From Clostridium bovifaecis (GTDB taxonomy: Bacteria; Bacillota; Clostridia; Clostridiales; Clostridiaceae): 64,000 nt of DNA. Location of the stretch: positions 3,441,249 through 3,505,248 of the forward strand of contig CP046522.1 of NCBI GenBank assembly GCA_009738435.1. Reading direction: 5' to 3'. Shown piece after piece: positions 9,790-20,285 of the stretch. The notes beneath the pieces are model-generated. The model did no database searches. It saw nothing but the letters and a program-made list of their open reading frames with translations, and was not told where the DNA came from. Numbering within the stretch: the stretch's first letter is position 1; every line of letters begins with the position of its first letter. The position numbers and the translations under genes were made by a program.

Positions 9790-10869
9790 TTACTTCTTCT
9801 GCTTAGCAAAAATCATTCTTCCTGCTGCTGTCTGCAATACTGACGTAACTATTACGTCCATAATTTCTCCAATATGTCTCTTTCCACCTTCTACAACTAT
9901 CATTGTGCCATCATCTAAATAAGCTATCCCTTGCTCCTGCTCCTTACCGTCTTTGATTATTTGTATTGTCATTTCTTCTCCTGGGAGTACAACAGGCTTT
10001 ACCGAGTTAGCAAGTTCATTGATATTTAGTACAGGAACACCTTGTACTCCTGCTACCTTATTTAGATTGTAATCATTAGTTATTACTTTTCCTTTTAAAA
10101 CTTGAGCTAGTTTTAGAAGTTTACTGTCAACTTCCTCTATTTCCGGAAAATCCTTATCTGTTATTTGCAAATCTACACTCAATTCTTTTTGCATCTTGTT
10201 TAAGGTGTCAAGACCTCTTCTACCTCTATTCCTTTTTAAACTATCTGAAGAATCAGCTATATGCCTTAACTCATCTAACACAAAATTCGGTATTATCAGA
10301 GTTCCTTCTACAAAACCACTCTGGCATATATCTAAAATTCTCCCATCAATTATTACAGATGTATCCAAAACCTTTGGTATGCCTTTATAGGAAACCTTAG
10401 CCTTTTTTTCTTTTGGTGCTCCAACCTTTCTTATGTTAGAAATAGCTCCAATTATTTCTTCTTTCTTTTTAACTGCAATATCAACTCCTAAAGCAGCTAC
10501 TATGAGAACTATAATCACTCCTATTATTTTTCCTATAAGAAAATCGCTAAATAAGCTTACAAAAGGAACTGAAATAAGCAGTCCTAGTATAGCTCCTATA
10601 GTACCGATAACTATCTCTACAGTCGGTATCTTTTGTATATTTTCTTCAAAATAATCCATAACTCTAGTTATTAAAGAATTAAGTATAGGGGAAATAATAA
10701 ATAATATAAGTCCTAAAAGCAAAGTAGAAAATGCCAAAAACACTACTTTCAGAATAGTTGTGCTATTAAAATAAGCCAGCCTATTCAACTGAAGCAGCCA
10801 TTCTCCGGTTATAAATCCTAATATAAGGCCAATCACAGTAAAAAGTCCTCTTAAAATCTTTTTAAACAT
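9790..10869 (-). CDS. PIN/TRAM-domain membrane protein, YacL family
   Basis: 359 residues. The first about 140 contain four predicted membrane helices ([68 protein letters not shown]). A PIN nuclease-like domain follows with the acidic motif [14 protein letters not shown] and [11 protein letters not shown], then a C-terminal TRAM domain ([12 protein letters not shown]...IGEIMDVIV). The family is widespread near radA/disA/ispD in Firmicutes; the function is not established, RNA cleavage or binding being inferred from the domains. The frame opens at a GTG that overlaps AGGAGG, so ATG 10869 is preferred. Confidence 0.88.
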   Translation of the reverse strand: MFKKILRGLFTVIGLILGFITGEWLLQLNRLAYFNSTTILKVVFLAFSTLLLGLILFIISPILNSLITRVMDYFEENIQKIPTVEIVIGTIGAILGLLISVPFVSLFSDFLIGKIIGVIIVLIVAALGVDIAVKKKEEIIGAISNIRKVGAPKEKKAKVSYKGIPKVLDTSVIIDGRILDICQSGFVEGTLIIPNFVLDELRHIADSSDSLKRNRGRRGLDTLNKMQKELSVDLQITDKDFPEIEEVDSKLLKLAQVLKGKVITNDYNLNKVAGVQGVPVLNINELANSVKPVVLPGEEMTIQIIKDGKEQEQGIAYLDDGTMIVVEGGKRHIGEIMDVIVTSVLQTAAGRMIFAKQKK

Positions 10870-11114
10870 TTCTTTCACCTCCTTGATATTTTTACCATTT
10901 TATTCAAAAAGTTTTTAATATCATTAATAACAATATATATTATTATGTACCTTATTTCAACTAAGCTAGCAATTATTTATAATTTATTCATGAAAATTTC
11001 CTATGCTTTTTCCTCAGTATATATTTTCGTCCAACATTTAACTTTTTAATCCCCCTATCAATAAAAAGTGTCTTGTTTTATTATATACATGTACCAACAA
11101 TCCTCTGAAGTTTG

Positions 11115-11144
11115 TTGACAAAATTATCTAAAAATTATTATAAT
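11115..11144 (+). promoter_or_regulatory. Promoter of the small gene at 11190
   Basis: TTGACA (11115-11120), 18-base spacer, TATAAT (11139-11144) on the plus strand, 45 bp before the gene. The rest of the gap 10870-11114 is AT-rich and shows nothing else I can name. Confidence 0.8.
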
Positions 11145-11189
11145 TATAGTATAAGACATTGAAAAAATTACTAATAGGGAGTTGAAACC

Positions 11190-11591
11190 ATGAAAGATGT
11201 TATTTTCGATGATTTTCAGAATGCAGTAGATGACTGTCTTTTACGTCATAGAAGTCTATTGGATATAATGACAAAGCTTCAAGAATCCGAGGGACGTATA
11301 AACAGAGCCATTGCAAAATCCGTTACTCGTTGTGGATGCGTAAAGATAGATGCGGCAAAGCAAGAAATACCTAACGTTGATAGTATAGATATTGATTCTT
11401 TTAGAAATCACTTAAACACTCACTTAGATGGAGAGTTGTGTGAAAATTGTAGGGATGTTATTGAAAGGGAAATCGGCAATAATTTATTTTACTTAACTTC
11501 ACTATGTAATTTATTAGATTTAAATCTCTATGACATACTTTTAAAAGAATATAATAAAATAAATACTTTAGGTAAATATACTTTTAGATAA
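11190..11591 (+). CDS. Conserved clostridial small protein, helical, with CxC and CxxC motifs
   Basis: 133 residues of unknown function, predicted cytoplasmic and mostly alpha-helical. Visible features are a CGC motif (SVTRCGCVKID, near residue 50) and CENC (near 90), which together could bind a metal. The C-terminal part EIGNNLFYLTSLCNLLDLNLYDILLKEY resembles the last helices of MazG-type nucleotide pyrophosphohydrolases, but the catalytic EExxE pattern was not found, so no enzyme function is claimed. It is transcribed from its own strong promoter, opposite to its neighbours, with RBS AGGGAG. I believe similar proteins occur at this site in other clostridia but cannot verify it. Confidence 0.75.
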   Translation: MKDVIFDDFQNAVDDCLLRHRSLLDIMTKLQESEGRINRAIAKSVTRCGCVKIDAAKQEIPNVDSIDIDSFRNHLNTHLDGELCENCRDVIEREIGNNLFYLTSLCNLLDLNLYDILLKEYNKINTLGKYTFR

Positions 11592-11595
11592 TTAA

Positions 11596-11628
11596 TAGCA
11601 CAAAATAAGTATAACTTATTTTGTGCTA
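11596..11628. terminator. Bidirectional terminator between the 11190 gene and disA
   Basis: Perfect 15-bp inverted repeat TAGCACAAAATAAGT with loop ATA. It overlaps the disA stop codon (11626-11628). T tracts are weak on both sides. Confidence 0.65.
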
Positions 11629-12690
11629 TATTTGCTTATCTATCATAAACTGCTCTCTTAACCTACGGAGCCCATTTTTAATAGCTTTAGCTCTAGCTTC
11701 ACCAATACCTTCAACATTGTCTAGTTCTTCATAAGTAGCTTCCATAACCCCTTTAAGTTCTTTAAAGTTGCTTATAACATTTTCAATTACGTTTACAGGG
11801 ATTCTCGGAATCTTACTCAACATTCTATATCCTCTTGGAGAGATTAGGGTATCCACTAGTGCAACCCCATTATATCCTAAAGCTTTAGATATTGAATCTA
11901 AATCCAAAATCTCGTCTGAGGACATTTTTTGAATTTGTTCATATATTTTATTATAATCCATATTATTTTGGCAATAATCCCTAATTAATAGTATGCCGTC
12001 TTCTTCCACACTTCTTACAAGCTCATTTAACTGCATAGAGATAAGCCGACCTTCATTTCCAAGCTCAATTATATACCGCTCCACTTCATCTACAATTCTC
12101 ATAACCATCTCTGTTCTTTGAATTGCGGTCATAACATCAAACAATGTAACTAAGTCTTGAAATTCTAGTAAATTTAGGTTACTAACTACCCTTTCTAAAA
12201 CAGACACATATTTTTCAAGAGTTTGAAGTGCTTGATTCGCCCTCGCAAGTATATCGCTGCTATCTCTTAGTATATATTTTATATCATTTTTATAAACAGT
12301 AATTATATTTCTTCTCTGGGAAATTGCAATTACTATCCCACCAGTTTGTTTTGTCACTCTATAAGCTGTTCTATGTCTCGTTCCCGTTTCAAAGGTTGGA
12401 ATAGAAGCGTCTGGTATAAGCTGGGTATTTGCATAAAGTATTCTTTTTAAATCACTGCTTAACACTATTGCACCATCCATTTTAGCTAATTCATATACAT
12501 AAGAAGGACTATATTCAGAGTCTATATTAAACCCACCGTCTACAATTTTTAATATTTCTTCACTATCACCAAGTATTATTAGTCCACCAGTTTTAGCTCT
12601 TAATATATTATCAAGACCTTCCCTTAGCTGAGTACCTGGAGCCATAATCTTCAATATATCCATAAGCTTTTTCTCTTTATCTACTCTCAT
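11626..12690 (-). CDS. disA: DNA integrity scanning protein DisA (diadenylate cyclase)
   Basis: Makes cyclic di-AMP from two ATP while scanning DNA; in Bacillus it pauses at branched DNA and delays sporulation. 354 residues: DAC catalytic domain at 1-140 with DGA (72-74) and RHR (105-107), a helical linker, and a C-terminal helix-hairpin-helix DNA-binding domain ([19 protein letters not shown]). ATG 12690 is preceded by AAAGGATGG. It lies 34 bp after radA, the standard radA-disA pairing downstream of clpC. Confidence 0.97.
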   Translation of the reverse strand: MRVDKEKKLMDILKIMAPGTQLREGLDNILRAKTGGLIILGDSEEILKIVDGGFNIDSEYSPSYVYELAKMDGAIVLSSDLKRILYANTQLIPDASIPTFETGTRHRTAYRVTKQTGGIVIAISQRRNIITVYKNDIKYILRDSSDILARANQALQTLEKYVSVLERVVSNLNLLEFQDLVTLFDVMTAIQRTEMVMRIVDEVERYIIELGNEGRLISMQLNELVRSVEEDGILLIRDYCQNNMDYNKIYEQIQKMSSDEILDLDSISKALGYNGVALVDTLISPRGYRMLSKIPRIPVNVIENVISNFKELKGVMEATYEELDNVEGIGEARAKAIKNGLRRLREQFMIDKQI

Positions 12691-12724
12691 ATCTCACCAT
12701 CCTTTCATTTGTTTATTCTACATC

Positions 12725-14083
12725 TTAAAACGCTTTACTTACCGCCTCTTTTAAAGATGACACTCCTATAATATTTTTACCTTTCACCTCTAGCTTATCC
12801 TTATTTCTAGATGGTATTACAATATTTTCAAATCCCATCTTTATACCTTCATTTACTAATCTGTCACATAAAGAAATAGGTCTTACTTCTCCAGTCAAAC
12901 CAACCTCTCCAAAAACTATCATCTTATTTAGCTTGAAGCTTTTCCCTTTCACGCTAGATATGAGAGCTAAAGCAAGCCCTAAATCCCCATAAGTGCCTTC
13001 AATTTCAAGACCACCTACTACATTTACATAAACATCACAATTATAAAAAGGAATTTTAAGCTTTTTCTCTAAAACCGCTAAAATTAAATTTAATCTTGAT
13101 GTATCCACACCTACTGCAGTTCTTCTTGGCATAACAGCTTTAGTCTCTGTTACCAGTGCCTGAATTTCTACTAGAATAGGCCGTGTCCCCTCCATTATTC
13201 CAATTACTATAGATCCTTCAGAGTTGAAATTAGTTTCCTCTAAAAATACTTCGGAGGGATTAAGAATTTCTTTAAGCCCTTCTTGTCTCATTTCAAAAAC
13301 TCCAATTTCACTTGTAGTTCCAAATCTATTTTTTATAGTTCTTAATATCCTAAACTCCTGCGTTCTTTCTCCCTCAAAAGAAAGTACTGTATCAACCATA
13401 TGCTCTAAAACTCTTGGACCAGCTAGCTCCCCTTGCTTAGTTACATGTGCAACTATAAACAATGGAATATTTTTTGTCTTTCCAATCCTCATAAGTTCAT
13501 TAGAACATTCTCTTACTTGAGATACACTTCCCGGTGCTGATTCAATGGAGGGTTTGAATAAGGTTTGGATGGAATCTATAATCACAAATGCAGGATTCAT
13601 CTTATCAATATGTTCCTCTATCAGTTGAAGATTAGTCTCTGAGAGAATGTATAACTCAGAGGATATATTTCCCAACCTATCTCCTCTTATTTTTATTTGC
13701 TCTCCTGATTCCTCTCCTGATACATATAATACCTTTCCTACCTTTTGAGCAATATTGTTTGCAGTTTGCAGCAGTATAGTAGATTTTCCTATGCCTGGAG
13801 CTCCTGATATTAAGGTTAAAGACCCCTTAACCAATCCACCGCCTAATACTCTGTTGAGTTCATTAATTCCTGTGTCGTATCTTTCAAATTCTCCTGACTT
13901 TATATTTGATATACTTTCTGGTTTACTATTGCTACTTATTCCTGTACTTCTACTTAAAACCTTCTCTTCCTTCTTCTCTTCAACCATGCTGTTCCATGTA
14001 CCACATCCCGGACACTTGCCGAACCATTTAGGAGCCGCATATCCACATTCTTGGCATATAAACACATTTTTATTTTTAGCCAT
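12725..14083 (-). CDS. radA: DNA repair protein RadA (Sms)
   Basis: RecA-like ATPase and branch-migration helicase for recombinational repair. 452 residues: N-terminal zinc finger CQECGYAAPKWFGKCPGCG, Walker A GAPGIGKST near residue 92, RadA motif KNRFG, and a C-terminal Lon-protease-like domain (VYVNVVGGLEIEGTYGDLGL) lacking a protease role. The frame opens with GTG-ATG-CTT-ATG; AGGAG is best placed for ATG 14083. Co-oriented with disA downstream and clpC upstream, but a terminator after clpC separates it from that operon. Confidence 0.97.
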   Translation of the reverse strand: MAKNKNVFICQECGYAAPKWFGKCPGCGTWNSMVEEKKEEKVLSRSTGISSNSKPESISNIKSGEFERYDTGINELNRVLGGGLVKGSLTLISGAPGIGKSTILLQTANNIAQKVGKVLYVSGEESGEQIKIRGDRLGNISSELYILSETNLQLIEEHIDKMNPAFVIIDSIQTLFKPSIESAPGSVSQVRECSNELMRIGKTKNIPLFIVAHVTKQGELAGPRVLEHMVDTVLSFEGERTQEFRILRTIKNRFGTTSEIGVFEMRQEGLKEILNPSEVFLEETNFNSEGSIVIGIMEGTRPILVEIQALVTETKAVMPRRTAVGVDTSRLNLILAVLEKKLKIPFYNCDVYVNVVGGLEIEGTYGDLGLALALISSVKGKSFKLNKMIVFGEVGLTGEVRPISLCDRLVNEGIKMGFENIVIPSRNKDKLEVKGKNIIGVSSLKEAVSKAF

Positions 14084-14199
14084 AAGCATCACTCCTGTTT
14101 ATTCATACAAAATAACATTATACAATATTTTTGTGTAAATTTGTATGAAATATGAAATTTTTTATATAAATTAGATACGCCTCAATATCGTTGCATTTA

Positions 14200-14243
14200 T
14201 AAAAAACCGACAGTACAGCACAAAGCTGATTCTGTCGGTTTTA
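14200..14243 (-). terminator. Terminator of the ctsR-clpC operon
   Basis: AAAACCGACAG (14242-14232 on the minus strand) pairs with CTGTCGGTTTT (14213-14203), followed by a TTTTTT run. It lies directly after clpC. Confidence 0.85.
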
Positions 14244-14259
14244 TAGCTTATTTCAAGGT

Positions 14260-16704
14260 TTAATTTAATGTCTCTAATACTAGATTATCATCTTTTACAG
14301 TTGCACGAATTTTATCGCCCTTTTTAATAGTTCCTCTTAAAATCTCCTCTGATAATTTATCTTCAACAACCTTTGTTATAGTACGTCTTAAAGGCCTTGC
14401 TCCATAAGCAAGATCAAATCCTTCTTTAGATAGCAGCTTTTCCGCTTCGTCATCAAATTCAATGTTTATTTCTTGGCGCTCTAATCTGCTTGATACCTCT
14501 TTAAGCATAAGCTTAACAATTTGTCTCAGATCCTTTTCCTCAAGAGAATGGAATACGATAATATCATCTATTCTGTTTAAAAACTCAGGTCTAAAACTTC
14601 TTTTAAGCTCATCCATAACATTATCTTTCATCTTTTCATATTGGCTTTCAACTTCATCCTCAGATGTAGAGAACCCTAAAGCCTTTTGTTTTTTAATTGT
14701 TGATGCACCTACATTTGAAGTCATTATTATTATTGTATTTTTAAAATCTACTGTCTTGCCCTTTGAATCTGTGAGCCTTCCATCCTCTAATATCTGCAGA
14801 AGAATGTTAAATACTTCTGGGTGTGCCTTTTCAATTTCATCAAAAAGAACTACAGAGTACGGATGACGTCTTACCTTTTCAGTTAGTTGACCACCTTCAT
14901 CGTGTCCTACATATCCTGGAGGAGAACCTATGAGTCTTGATACAGCATGCTTCTCCATATATTCTGACATATCTACTCTTATTATATTATTCTCATCTCC
15001 AAACATAGCTTCAGCAAGGGCCTTAGATAGCTCTGTTTTGCCTACCCCCGTAGGTCCTAAGAATATAAAAGATCCAATAGGTCTCTTAGGATCTTTAAGT
15101 CCAACTCTAGCACGTCTTACAGCTCTAGCAATTGACTTTACAGCTTCCTCTTGGCCTATAACTCTTCTGTGAAGCAATTCTTCTAACTTCATTAATCTCT
15201 CTGACTCACTTTCAGTTAGTTTTTCTACAGGTACACTAGTCCATCTTGCTACCACCTGAGCTATTTCTTCTTCTCCAACGATTTGAGTAAAACCATGGTT
15301 TTGTTTTTTCCAATCGTTTTTAAAACTATCTAGCTTTTCCTTTAGCTCTTTTTCCTTATCTCTAAGGTGTGCCGCTTTTTCGAAATCTTGAACCTTAATT
15401 GCATCTTCCTTCTCTTTTTGAGCCTTTTCGAGTTCTTCTTCTAATCCCTTTAAATCTGGCGGAACTGTTAAGTTCTTAATTCTAACCTTTGCACCAGCCT
15501 CGTCTATCAAATCTATAGCTTTATCTGGAAGATATCTATCTATAATATATCTATCTGATAATTCAACTGCTGCCTCTATTGCTTCATCTGTAATCTTCAC
15601 TCCATGGTGAGCTTCGTATTTGTCTCTTAGCCCCTTTAATATCATTATAGATTCTTCTTTAGAAGGTTCTCCTACAGTTACAGGCTGGAATCTTCTTTCT
15701 AGCGCCGTATCTTTCTCAATATATTTCCTATATTCATCAATAGTTGTAGCCCCTATACATTGAATTTCTCCTCTTGCTAGAGCTGGTTTTAATATATTTG
15801 ATGCATCTATTGCTCCTTCTGCTCCACCCGCTCCAACTATAGTGTGAATTTCGTCTATAAATAAAATTACATTACCTGCTTTGCTTACTTCTTCCATGAC
15901 CTTCTTTATTCTATCTTCAAATTCTCCTCTATACTTTGATCCCGCTACCATAGAAGATAGATCTAGAGTTACTACTCTTTTGTTTTTTAGTATTTCAGGA
16001 ATATTTCCACTTGCAATTTTTTGGGCAAGTCCCTCTGCAATAGCAGTCTTACCTACTCCAGGATCACCGATCAAGCATGGATTATTCTTAATTCTTCTGC
16101 ATAAAATCTCAAGAACCCTCTCTGTCTCCTTATCCCTTCCTATTACAGGATCAAGCTTTTCTTCTGAAGCCATCTGAGTTAAGTCTCTTCCATATTGGTC
16201 TAGAGTTGGAGTATTATTATTTTTCGGCTCTACCTTGCCTGCGTTTGCTGATCCTTGAACATGTTCTGGATTAAATGCTTTGATTAGCTCCTTTTGAAGT
16301 TTCTCAAAGTCTAAACCTAGATTGTTTAAAATAGTATAAGCTACTCCTTCTGATTCTCTTATCAAAGCCAGTAGTATATGTTCCGGTGTAATATAATTGT
16401 GATTTAACTTTCTAGCCTCTAACAAGCTTAATTCTAATAATCTTTTTGTTCTCGGTGTCAAAGGAATCTCGCTTTTATTTGCGCTTATTTCCCCTTTTCC
16501 TTCATACTCTTCAATCAAATTTCTTACGTTTTTTTCAGTTACATTCATTTCATTAAGAAATCTCTTAGCAGTTCCATCATCTTCCTTTAAGATTCCAAGT
16601 AAAATATGTTCTGTACCTACATACCCATGCCTAAAGGCTTGTGCTTCTTGCTGTGCATAATACAAAACCTTCTGTGCTCTATCTGTAAATCTTCCGAACA
16701 TCAT
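14260..16704 (-). CDS. clpC: ATP-dependent Clp protease ATP-binding subunit ClpC
   Basis: Hsp100 unfoldase that feeds ClpP and, with McsB, degrades phosphoarginine-tagged proteins. 814 residues: two Clp-N repeats (1-140), first AAA domain with GDPGVGKTA and [11 protein letters not shown], a middle/UVR segment ([20 protein letters not shown]), second AAA domain with GPTGVGKTE and DEIEKAH, and a C-terminal D2-small domain. A ClpP-docking tripeptide loop of the LGF type occurs in [15 protein letters not shown] precedes the ATG. Last gene of ctsR-mcsA-mcsB-clpC. Confidence 0.98.
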   Translation of the reverse strand: MMFGRFTDRAQKVLYYAQQEAQAFRHGYVGTEHILLGILKEDDGTAKRFLNEMNVTEKNVRNLIEEYEGKGEISANKSEIPLTPRTKRLLELSLLEARKLNHNYITPEHILLALIRESEGVAYTILNNLGLDFEKLQKELIKAFNPEHVQGSANAGKVEPKNNNTPTLDQYGRDLTQMASEEKLDPVIGRDKETERVLEILCRRIKNNPCLIGDPGVGKTAIAEGLAQKIASGNIPEILKNKRVVTLDLSSMVAGSKYRGEFEDRIKKVMEEVSKAGNVILFIDEIHTIVGAGGAEGAIDASNILKPALARGEIQCIGATTIDEYRKYIEKDTALERRFQPVTVGEPSKEESIMILKGLRDKYEAHHGVKITDEAIEAAVELSDRYIIDRYLPDKAIDLIDEAGAKVRIKNLTVPPDLKGLEEELEKAQKEKEDAIKVQDFEKAAHLRDKEKELKEKLDSFKNDWKKQNHGFTQIVGEEEIAQVVARWTSVPVEKLTESESERLMKLEELLHRRVIGQEEAVKSIARAVRRARVGLKDPKRPIGSFIFLGPTGVGKTELSKALAEAMFGDENNIIRVDMSEYMEKHAVSRLIGSPPGYVGHDEGGQLTEKVRRHPYSVVLFDEIEKAHPEVFNILLQILEDGRLTDSKGKTVDFKNTIIIMTSNVGASTIKKQKALGFSTSEDEVESQYEKMKDNVMDELKRSFRPEFLNRIDDIIVFHSLEEKDLRQIVKLMLKEVSSRLERQEINIEFDDEAEKLLSKEGFDLAYGARPLRRTITKVVEDKLSEEILRGTIKKGDKIRATVKDDNLVLETLN

Positions 16705-16724
16705 GGGTTATACACCTCCTTAAT

Positions 16725-17759
16725 CTATAATTGAATATTTTTTAATCTTTCTTTTACAAGTACTGCCCTATTTAAGTTTTTTTGTTTGTCGAAAAGCATA
16801 TCTCCTGACACCTTTTGAAGTGTTGCTGGTTGGATATCAACAAGTAGCTTATTCAGTGTATTCTTATCTATATCTTTAATTATTCCCATTTCAACTCCTA
16901 ATCTTACATTAGAAAGTAAATTTAAGGTCTCTTTTGATCTTAGCATGACCGCAGACTTTAATATACCTATTGATCTATATATTTTATCCTCTATTTCATA
17001 TCTACTTTTGCTTATCATTCTTCCTCTAGCTAAATTTTCTCTATTAATAATTTGATTGATAACTCCTGTTAAATTTGTTAGTATCTCTTCCTCATTTAAT
17101 CCTAAAGTTATTTGATTAGATATTTGATATAGATTTCCCTCACCTTTAGAACCTTCTCCATATAACCCTCTTATAGTCATTCCTACTTGAGTTAAGGCAT
17201 TTAGTAATCCCACTATTTCATTATTCACTGTAAGCGCTGGCAAGTGTACCATAACAGAAGCTCTTAGTCCTGTTCCTAGATTTGTGGGACATGATGTTAA
17301 ATAGCCAAGTTTCTCATCAAATGCATAATCCAATTTTTCCTCTAATAAATCATCTAGTTTATTTATATAATCAAAAGCTTCTTTTAAATTAAGACCTCCA
17401 GTTATTGTTTGCAGTCTTAAGTGATCTTCTTCATTCACCATAATACTTATGGTTTCATCATTATCTAATATAAAAGCTGATTCTTTTCCGTTACTTATAA
17501 GTTTTTTGCTTATTAAATGCCTTTCAAAGTACGCTTGATTAGTCACTTCATCATTTTGCCATAAATATATTGTTTTAAACTTTTCTTCAGTATAAGGTGA
17601 TGAGTAAAAAGCCTCTTCTACTGTTTTTACTATGTCTTTTCCTTCATCTTCATTTAGTTTATTAGGAAAAGGAGCGTTTTTTAGGTTTCTTGCGAGCCTT
17701 ATTCTACTACTTAAGACTACATCATCATTTTTAGTTTCAGTTTCTATCCAACTCTTCAT
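16725..17759 (-). CDS. mcsB: Protein arginine kinase McsB
   Basis: Phosphagen-kinase-like enzyme that phosphorylates protein arginines and so marks them for ClpCP and inactivates CtsR. 344 residues. Family marks are VVLSSRIRLARNLKNAPFP near the N-terminus, NEEDHLRLQ, TSCPTNLGTGLRASVMVHLP (nucleotide-binding arginine and catalytic region) and the C-terminal RSKETLNLLSNVRLGVEMG. It begins 19 bp after mcsA, whose product activates it. Confidence 0.97.
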   Translation of the reverse strand: MKSWIETETKNDDVVLSSRIRLARNLKNAPFPNKLNEDEGKDIVKTVEEAFYSSPYTEEKFKTIYLWQNDEVTNQAYFERHLISKKLISNGKESAFILDNDETISIMVNEEDHLRLQTITGGLNLKEAFDYINKLDDLLEEKLDYAFDEKLGYLTSCPTNLGTGLRASVMVHLPALTVNNEIVGLLNALTQVGMTIRGLYGEGSKGEGNLYQISNQITLGLNEEEILTNLTGVINQIINRENLARGRMISKSRYEIEDKIYRSIGILKSAVMLRSKETLNLLSNVRLGVEMGIIKDIDKNTLNKLLVDIQPATLQKVSGDMLFDKQKNLNRAVLVKERLKNIQL

Positions 17760-17778
17760 ATCTTCACCTCCATCTCAC

Positions 17779-18297
17779 CTATTCAGAATCCTTTTCTACT
17801 TCTCTGATTTGATCCCTTATCTCTGCAGCTCTCTCATACTCTTCTAGAGTGATAGCTTGTTGTAACTCTTCTTTCAGTTTTAACAGCCTCTTCTTTTGAA
17901 CCAAATTTTTGCCAGCCTTATTAGGCACCTTACCTATATGTTCTACATTACCTTGCACTCCCTTAATTACAGATAACATAGTTGGATTAAAAGATTCGTA
18001 ACATTGACTGCATCCAAGGAGACCTCTTTCCTTAAATTCCCTATAAGTGGTGCCACAATTTCCACATTTTAATTCTGTAGCTTTAGTATTAATAGAGCTC
18101 TTATTTACATAGTCCATAAGTCCGCTTAAAACATTTGGGAAAGAAAATGGCGCCATCATATCCATGTCAGATACCAAGTTAAATTCCTCGCTTTTACCAG
18201 CGCATTCTGAACATAAATTTGCTTCTTTTTTAACTCCATTTACTATTTTTGTAATATGAATAGTGGCCTCATTTTGTTTACAAGATTCACAAAGCAT
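17779..18297 (-). CDS. mcsA: McsA, zinc-binding activator of McsB
   Basis: 172 residues. Two zinc-finger halves are visible: CESCKQNEA...CSECAGK near the N-terminus and CGNCGTTY...CSQCYESF in the middle. The C-terminus is a UVR-type coiled pair (AITLEEYERAAEIRDQIREV) used for partner binding. The open frame has one extra TTG codon; ATG 18297 is chosen with AGGGGTG before it. It lies between ctsR and mcsB and would be repressed by CtsR with the rest of the operon. Confidence 0.94.
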   Translation of the reverse strand: MLCESCKQNEATIHITKIVNGVKKEANLCSECAGKSEEFNLVSDMDMMAPFSFPNVLSGLMDYVNKSSINTKATELKCGNCGTTYREFKERGLLGCSQCYESFNPTMLSVIKGVQGNVEHIGKVPNKAGKNLVQKKRLLKLKEELQQAITLEEYERAAEIRDQIREVEKDSE

Positions 18298-18358
18298 CAA
18301 ATCACCCCTTTAAATTACTAAAAATACTTATTCTATATTTTACCATATTTCTTGAGCT

Positions 18359-18817
18359 TTATAACAATATAACCCTTATCATAGATTTTAATACTTCTGC
18401 TCTAACATTATTCTTTTGATCAAATGGTATTATTAAGCTTCTATCGTTTATAACCGCCTTCATTATATTAGCTTCTCTATTGGTTATTATCTGTCTTTCC
18501 CTTAACCCATCAATAATATTATAGGCAGCATTATAAGTAATACTGTTTCCTATTTTATCTTCAATTAATCTTCTCAGAGTTTCATCTTCTTCATATTGGA
18601 TTTTCTTTATCCTTATATATCCTCCTCCGCCTCTCCTGCTTTCAACATAATAACCACTTTCTGTTGAAAACCTAGTAGTAAGAACATAGCTTATTTGAGA
18701 CGGTGCGCATTTAAATTGGTTTGCAAGCTCATTTCTTCCTATTTCAAGTTCGCTAGCATTACTTTCTTCTAAAAGTTCTTTTATAAAATCTTCTATTATA
18801 TCTGATAGTCTAGACAT
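18359..18817 (-). CDS. ctsR: Transcriptional repressor CtsR
   Basis: Heat-sensing repressor of clp genes, 152 residues. The winged helix-turn-helix covers roughly residues 25-75 with the glycine-rich wing ESRRGGGGYIRI, the thermosensing loop of the family; the C-terminal four-helix dimer domain follows. First gene of its operon, with RBS AGAGGTG before ATG 18817. A matching CtsR operator lies 15 bp upstream, so the operon is autoregulated. Confidence 0.97.
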   Translation of the reverse strand: MSRLSDIIEDFIKELLEESNASELEIGRNELANQFKCAPSQISYVLTTRFSTESGYYVESRRGGGGYIRIKKIQYEEDETLRRLIEDKIGNSITYNAAYNIIDGLRERQIITNREANIMKAVINDRSLIIPFDQKNNVRAEVLKSMIRVILL

Positions 18818-18831
18818 ATTATCACCTCTGC

Positions 18832-18852
18832 TGACTTTGACTTTCCTTGACC
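18832..18852 (-). promoter_or_regulatory. CtsR operator
   Basis: Minus strand GGTCAAGGAAAGTCAAAGTCA matches the known CtsR heptad repeat (GGTCAAA spaced by three, then a second GTCAAA). It lies between the -10 region and the ctsR start, so bound CtsR would block transcription. Confidence 0.85.
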
Positions 18853-18864
18853 TTTATTTACTTT

Positions 18865-18892
18865 ATAATAATATTTTATAAAACTACTTCAA
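18865..18892 (-). promoter_or_regulatory. Promoter of ctsR-mcsA-mcsB-clpC
   Basis: TTGAAG (18892-18887), 16-base spacer, TATTAT (18870-18865) on the minus strand, directly upstream of the CtsR operator. The -10 could be placed a few bases differently in this AT-rich stretch. Confidence 0.55.
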
Positions 18893-19389
18893 CTGTATTT
18901 TCTATCAATTTTAATCTTTTATTTCTATTTCTAGCCCTATATATTAGTTTACTTTAATATTGCTTAAAATTTCTTTTACATTCTATAACTTTCATTCAGC
19001 GCTACTTTTTACACCTAAGACCTTTACTAAACTAGACAAGGTCGCTTCTAGACTCCTATCGCACACCCTACCATCCCGTTCCTAAGAATTGAGCATATCA
19101 AATAGATTTAGAAGCACATTGTCCACATACCATTTCTTAAAACTACCGAAGGGTTATCATCTATAAAATCATAACCATAAGAAGACCAACCACAATTAGG
19201 AAAGAACTAACCCACCATATCAAAAGGTTACATTTTACAAGCTTATAGGGTTACATATTCATTTGATAACACCTTCGCTCACTCAATACATAACTACAGC
19301 AAAGAAAGTACTAATCCTTTTGTCAGTATAAATTGTGCTGCGAAAAATTATTCTCTTACTTTTGTTTTTTCAAAAATTCACAATAAAAC
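18893..19389. other. Gene-poor stretch, possible remains of a decayed gene
   Basis: No intact gene found in about 500 bases. From 19000 to 19300 the composition is richer in C and G on one strand than true spacers nearby. On the minus strand an open stretch (19206-19108) reads protein-like, including PNCGWSSYGYDFIDDNPSV, but is closed by stops on both sides and has no start or RBS. I could not assign it to a family. Confidence 0.4.
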
Positions 19390-19424
19390 AGCTGCAGCAT
19401 ATAAATTATTTATATGCTGCAGCT
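19382..19424 (-). terminator. Terminator of reverse rubrerythrin
   Basis: Perfect 16-bp stem AGCTGCAGCATATAAA with a 3-base loop (19390-19424), followed on the minus strand by GTTTTATTG. It lies 76 bp after the rubrerythrin stop codon. Confidence 0.75.
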
Positions 19425-19500
19425 ATCTATACCTAATATAAAGATTATATTAACTTTAGACTATATAACATATGCTTTTTAAATTACATATTAGAATTTA

Positions 19501-20049
19501 TTATTTAAAATATCTGTTAAGCAATCCTAGGAATGCCTTACCATGTCTTGCCTCATCTTTACACATTTCATGAACTGTATCATGGATTGCATCATAGTTT
19601 AACTTTTTAGCCAATGTAGCTAGATCTTTCTTACCTTGAGTAGCTCCATACTCTGCTTCAACCCTCATTTCAAGATTTTTCTTAGTACTATCAGTTACTA
19701 CTTCACCCAAAAGTTCTGCAAATTTTGCAGCATGTTCTGCTTCTTCATACGCTGCTTTCTCATAGTACATACCTACTTCAGGATATCCTTCTCTAAAAGC
19801 TTGTCTAGCCATTGCGAGATACATTCCAACTTCTGTACACTCTCCAGTAAAGTTAGCTCTTAGCCCTTCTATAACCTCTGGATCTACATCCTTAGCTACT
19901 CCTATTCTATGTTCATCTGCCCATTGTAAGTTGCCATCCTCTTTCTTTTCTACAAATTTATCTTTTGATGCTCTGCATTGTGGGCACACTGCTGGTGCAT
20001 CTTCTCCCTCGTGAATATAACCGCATACTGAACAAACAAATTTTTTCAT
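19501..20049 (-). CDS. Reverse rubrerythrin (N-terminal rubredoxin plus diiron domain)
   Basis: Peroxide- and oxygen-reducing non-haem iron protein of 182 residues. The rubredoxin iron site is at the N-terminus ([15 protein letters not shown]), the reverse of classical rubrerythrin. The ferritin-like diiron domain shows [20 protein letters not shown] and DEARHG ligands. In Clostridium acetobutylicum such proteins form part of the PerR-controlled oxygen-stress response; whether PerR acts here was not determined. RBS AGGAGG precedes ATG 20049. A second, classical-type rubrerythrin is at 42944. Confidence 0.94.
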   Translation of the reverse strand: MKKFVCSVCGYIHEGEDAPAVCPQCRASKDKFVEKKEDGNLQWADEHRIGVAKDVDPEVIEGLRANFTGECTEVGMYLAMARQAFREGYPEVGMYYEKAAYEEAEHAAKFAELLGEVVTDSTKKNLEMRVEAEYGATQGKKDLATLAKKLNYDAIHDTVHEMCKDEARHGKAFLGLLNRYFK

Positions 20050-20123
20050 TTTAATATCCTCCTAATTAATAATTTTATATAATAATTTTTATTATTTAAT
20101 ATTTATTATTATTTACTATATTT

Positions 20124-20152
20124 ATACTATATCCATTTTCACTTTTTATCAA
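20124..20152 (-). promoter_or_regulatory. Promoter of reverse rubrerythrin
   Basis: TTGATA (20152-20147), 17-base spacer, TAGTAT (20129-20124) on the minus strand, about 75 bp before the start codon. No clear PerR box was recognised. Confidence 0.6.
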
Positions 20153-20285
20153 GTTTAAATCAGTCTATAATTCCCAGTAATCTTAGATTAAATATCTATT
20201 GCTACGCTTTTCTCGCATTTCCGCACATCTTTATATATATTACAAAATATACATTAAAATATATATCTTTTATAAATTAAATAAA

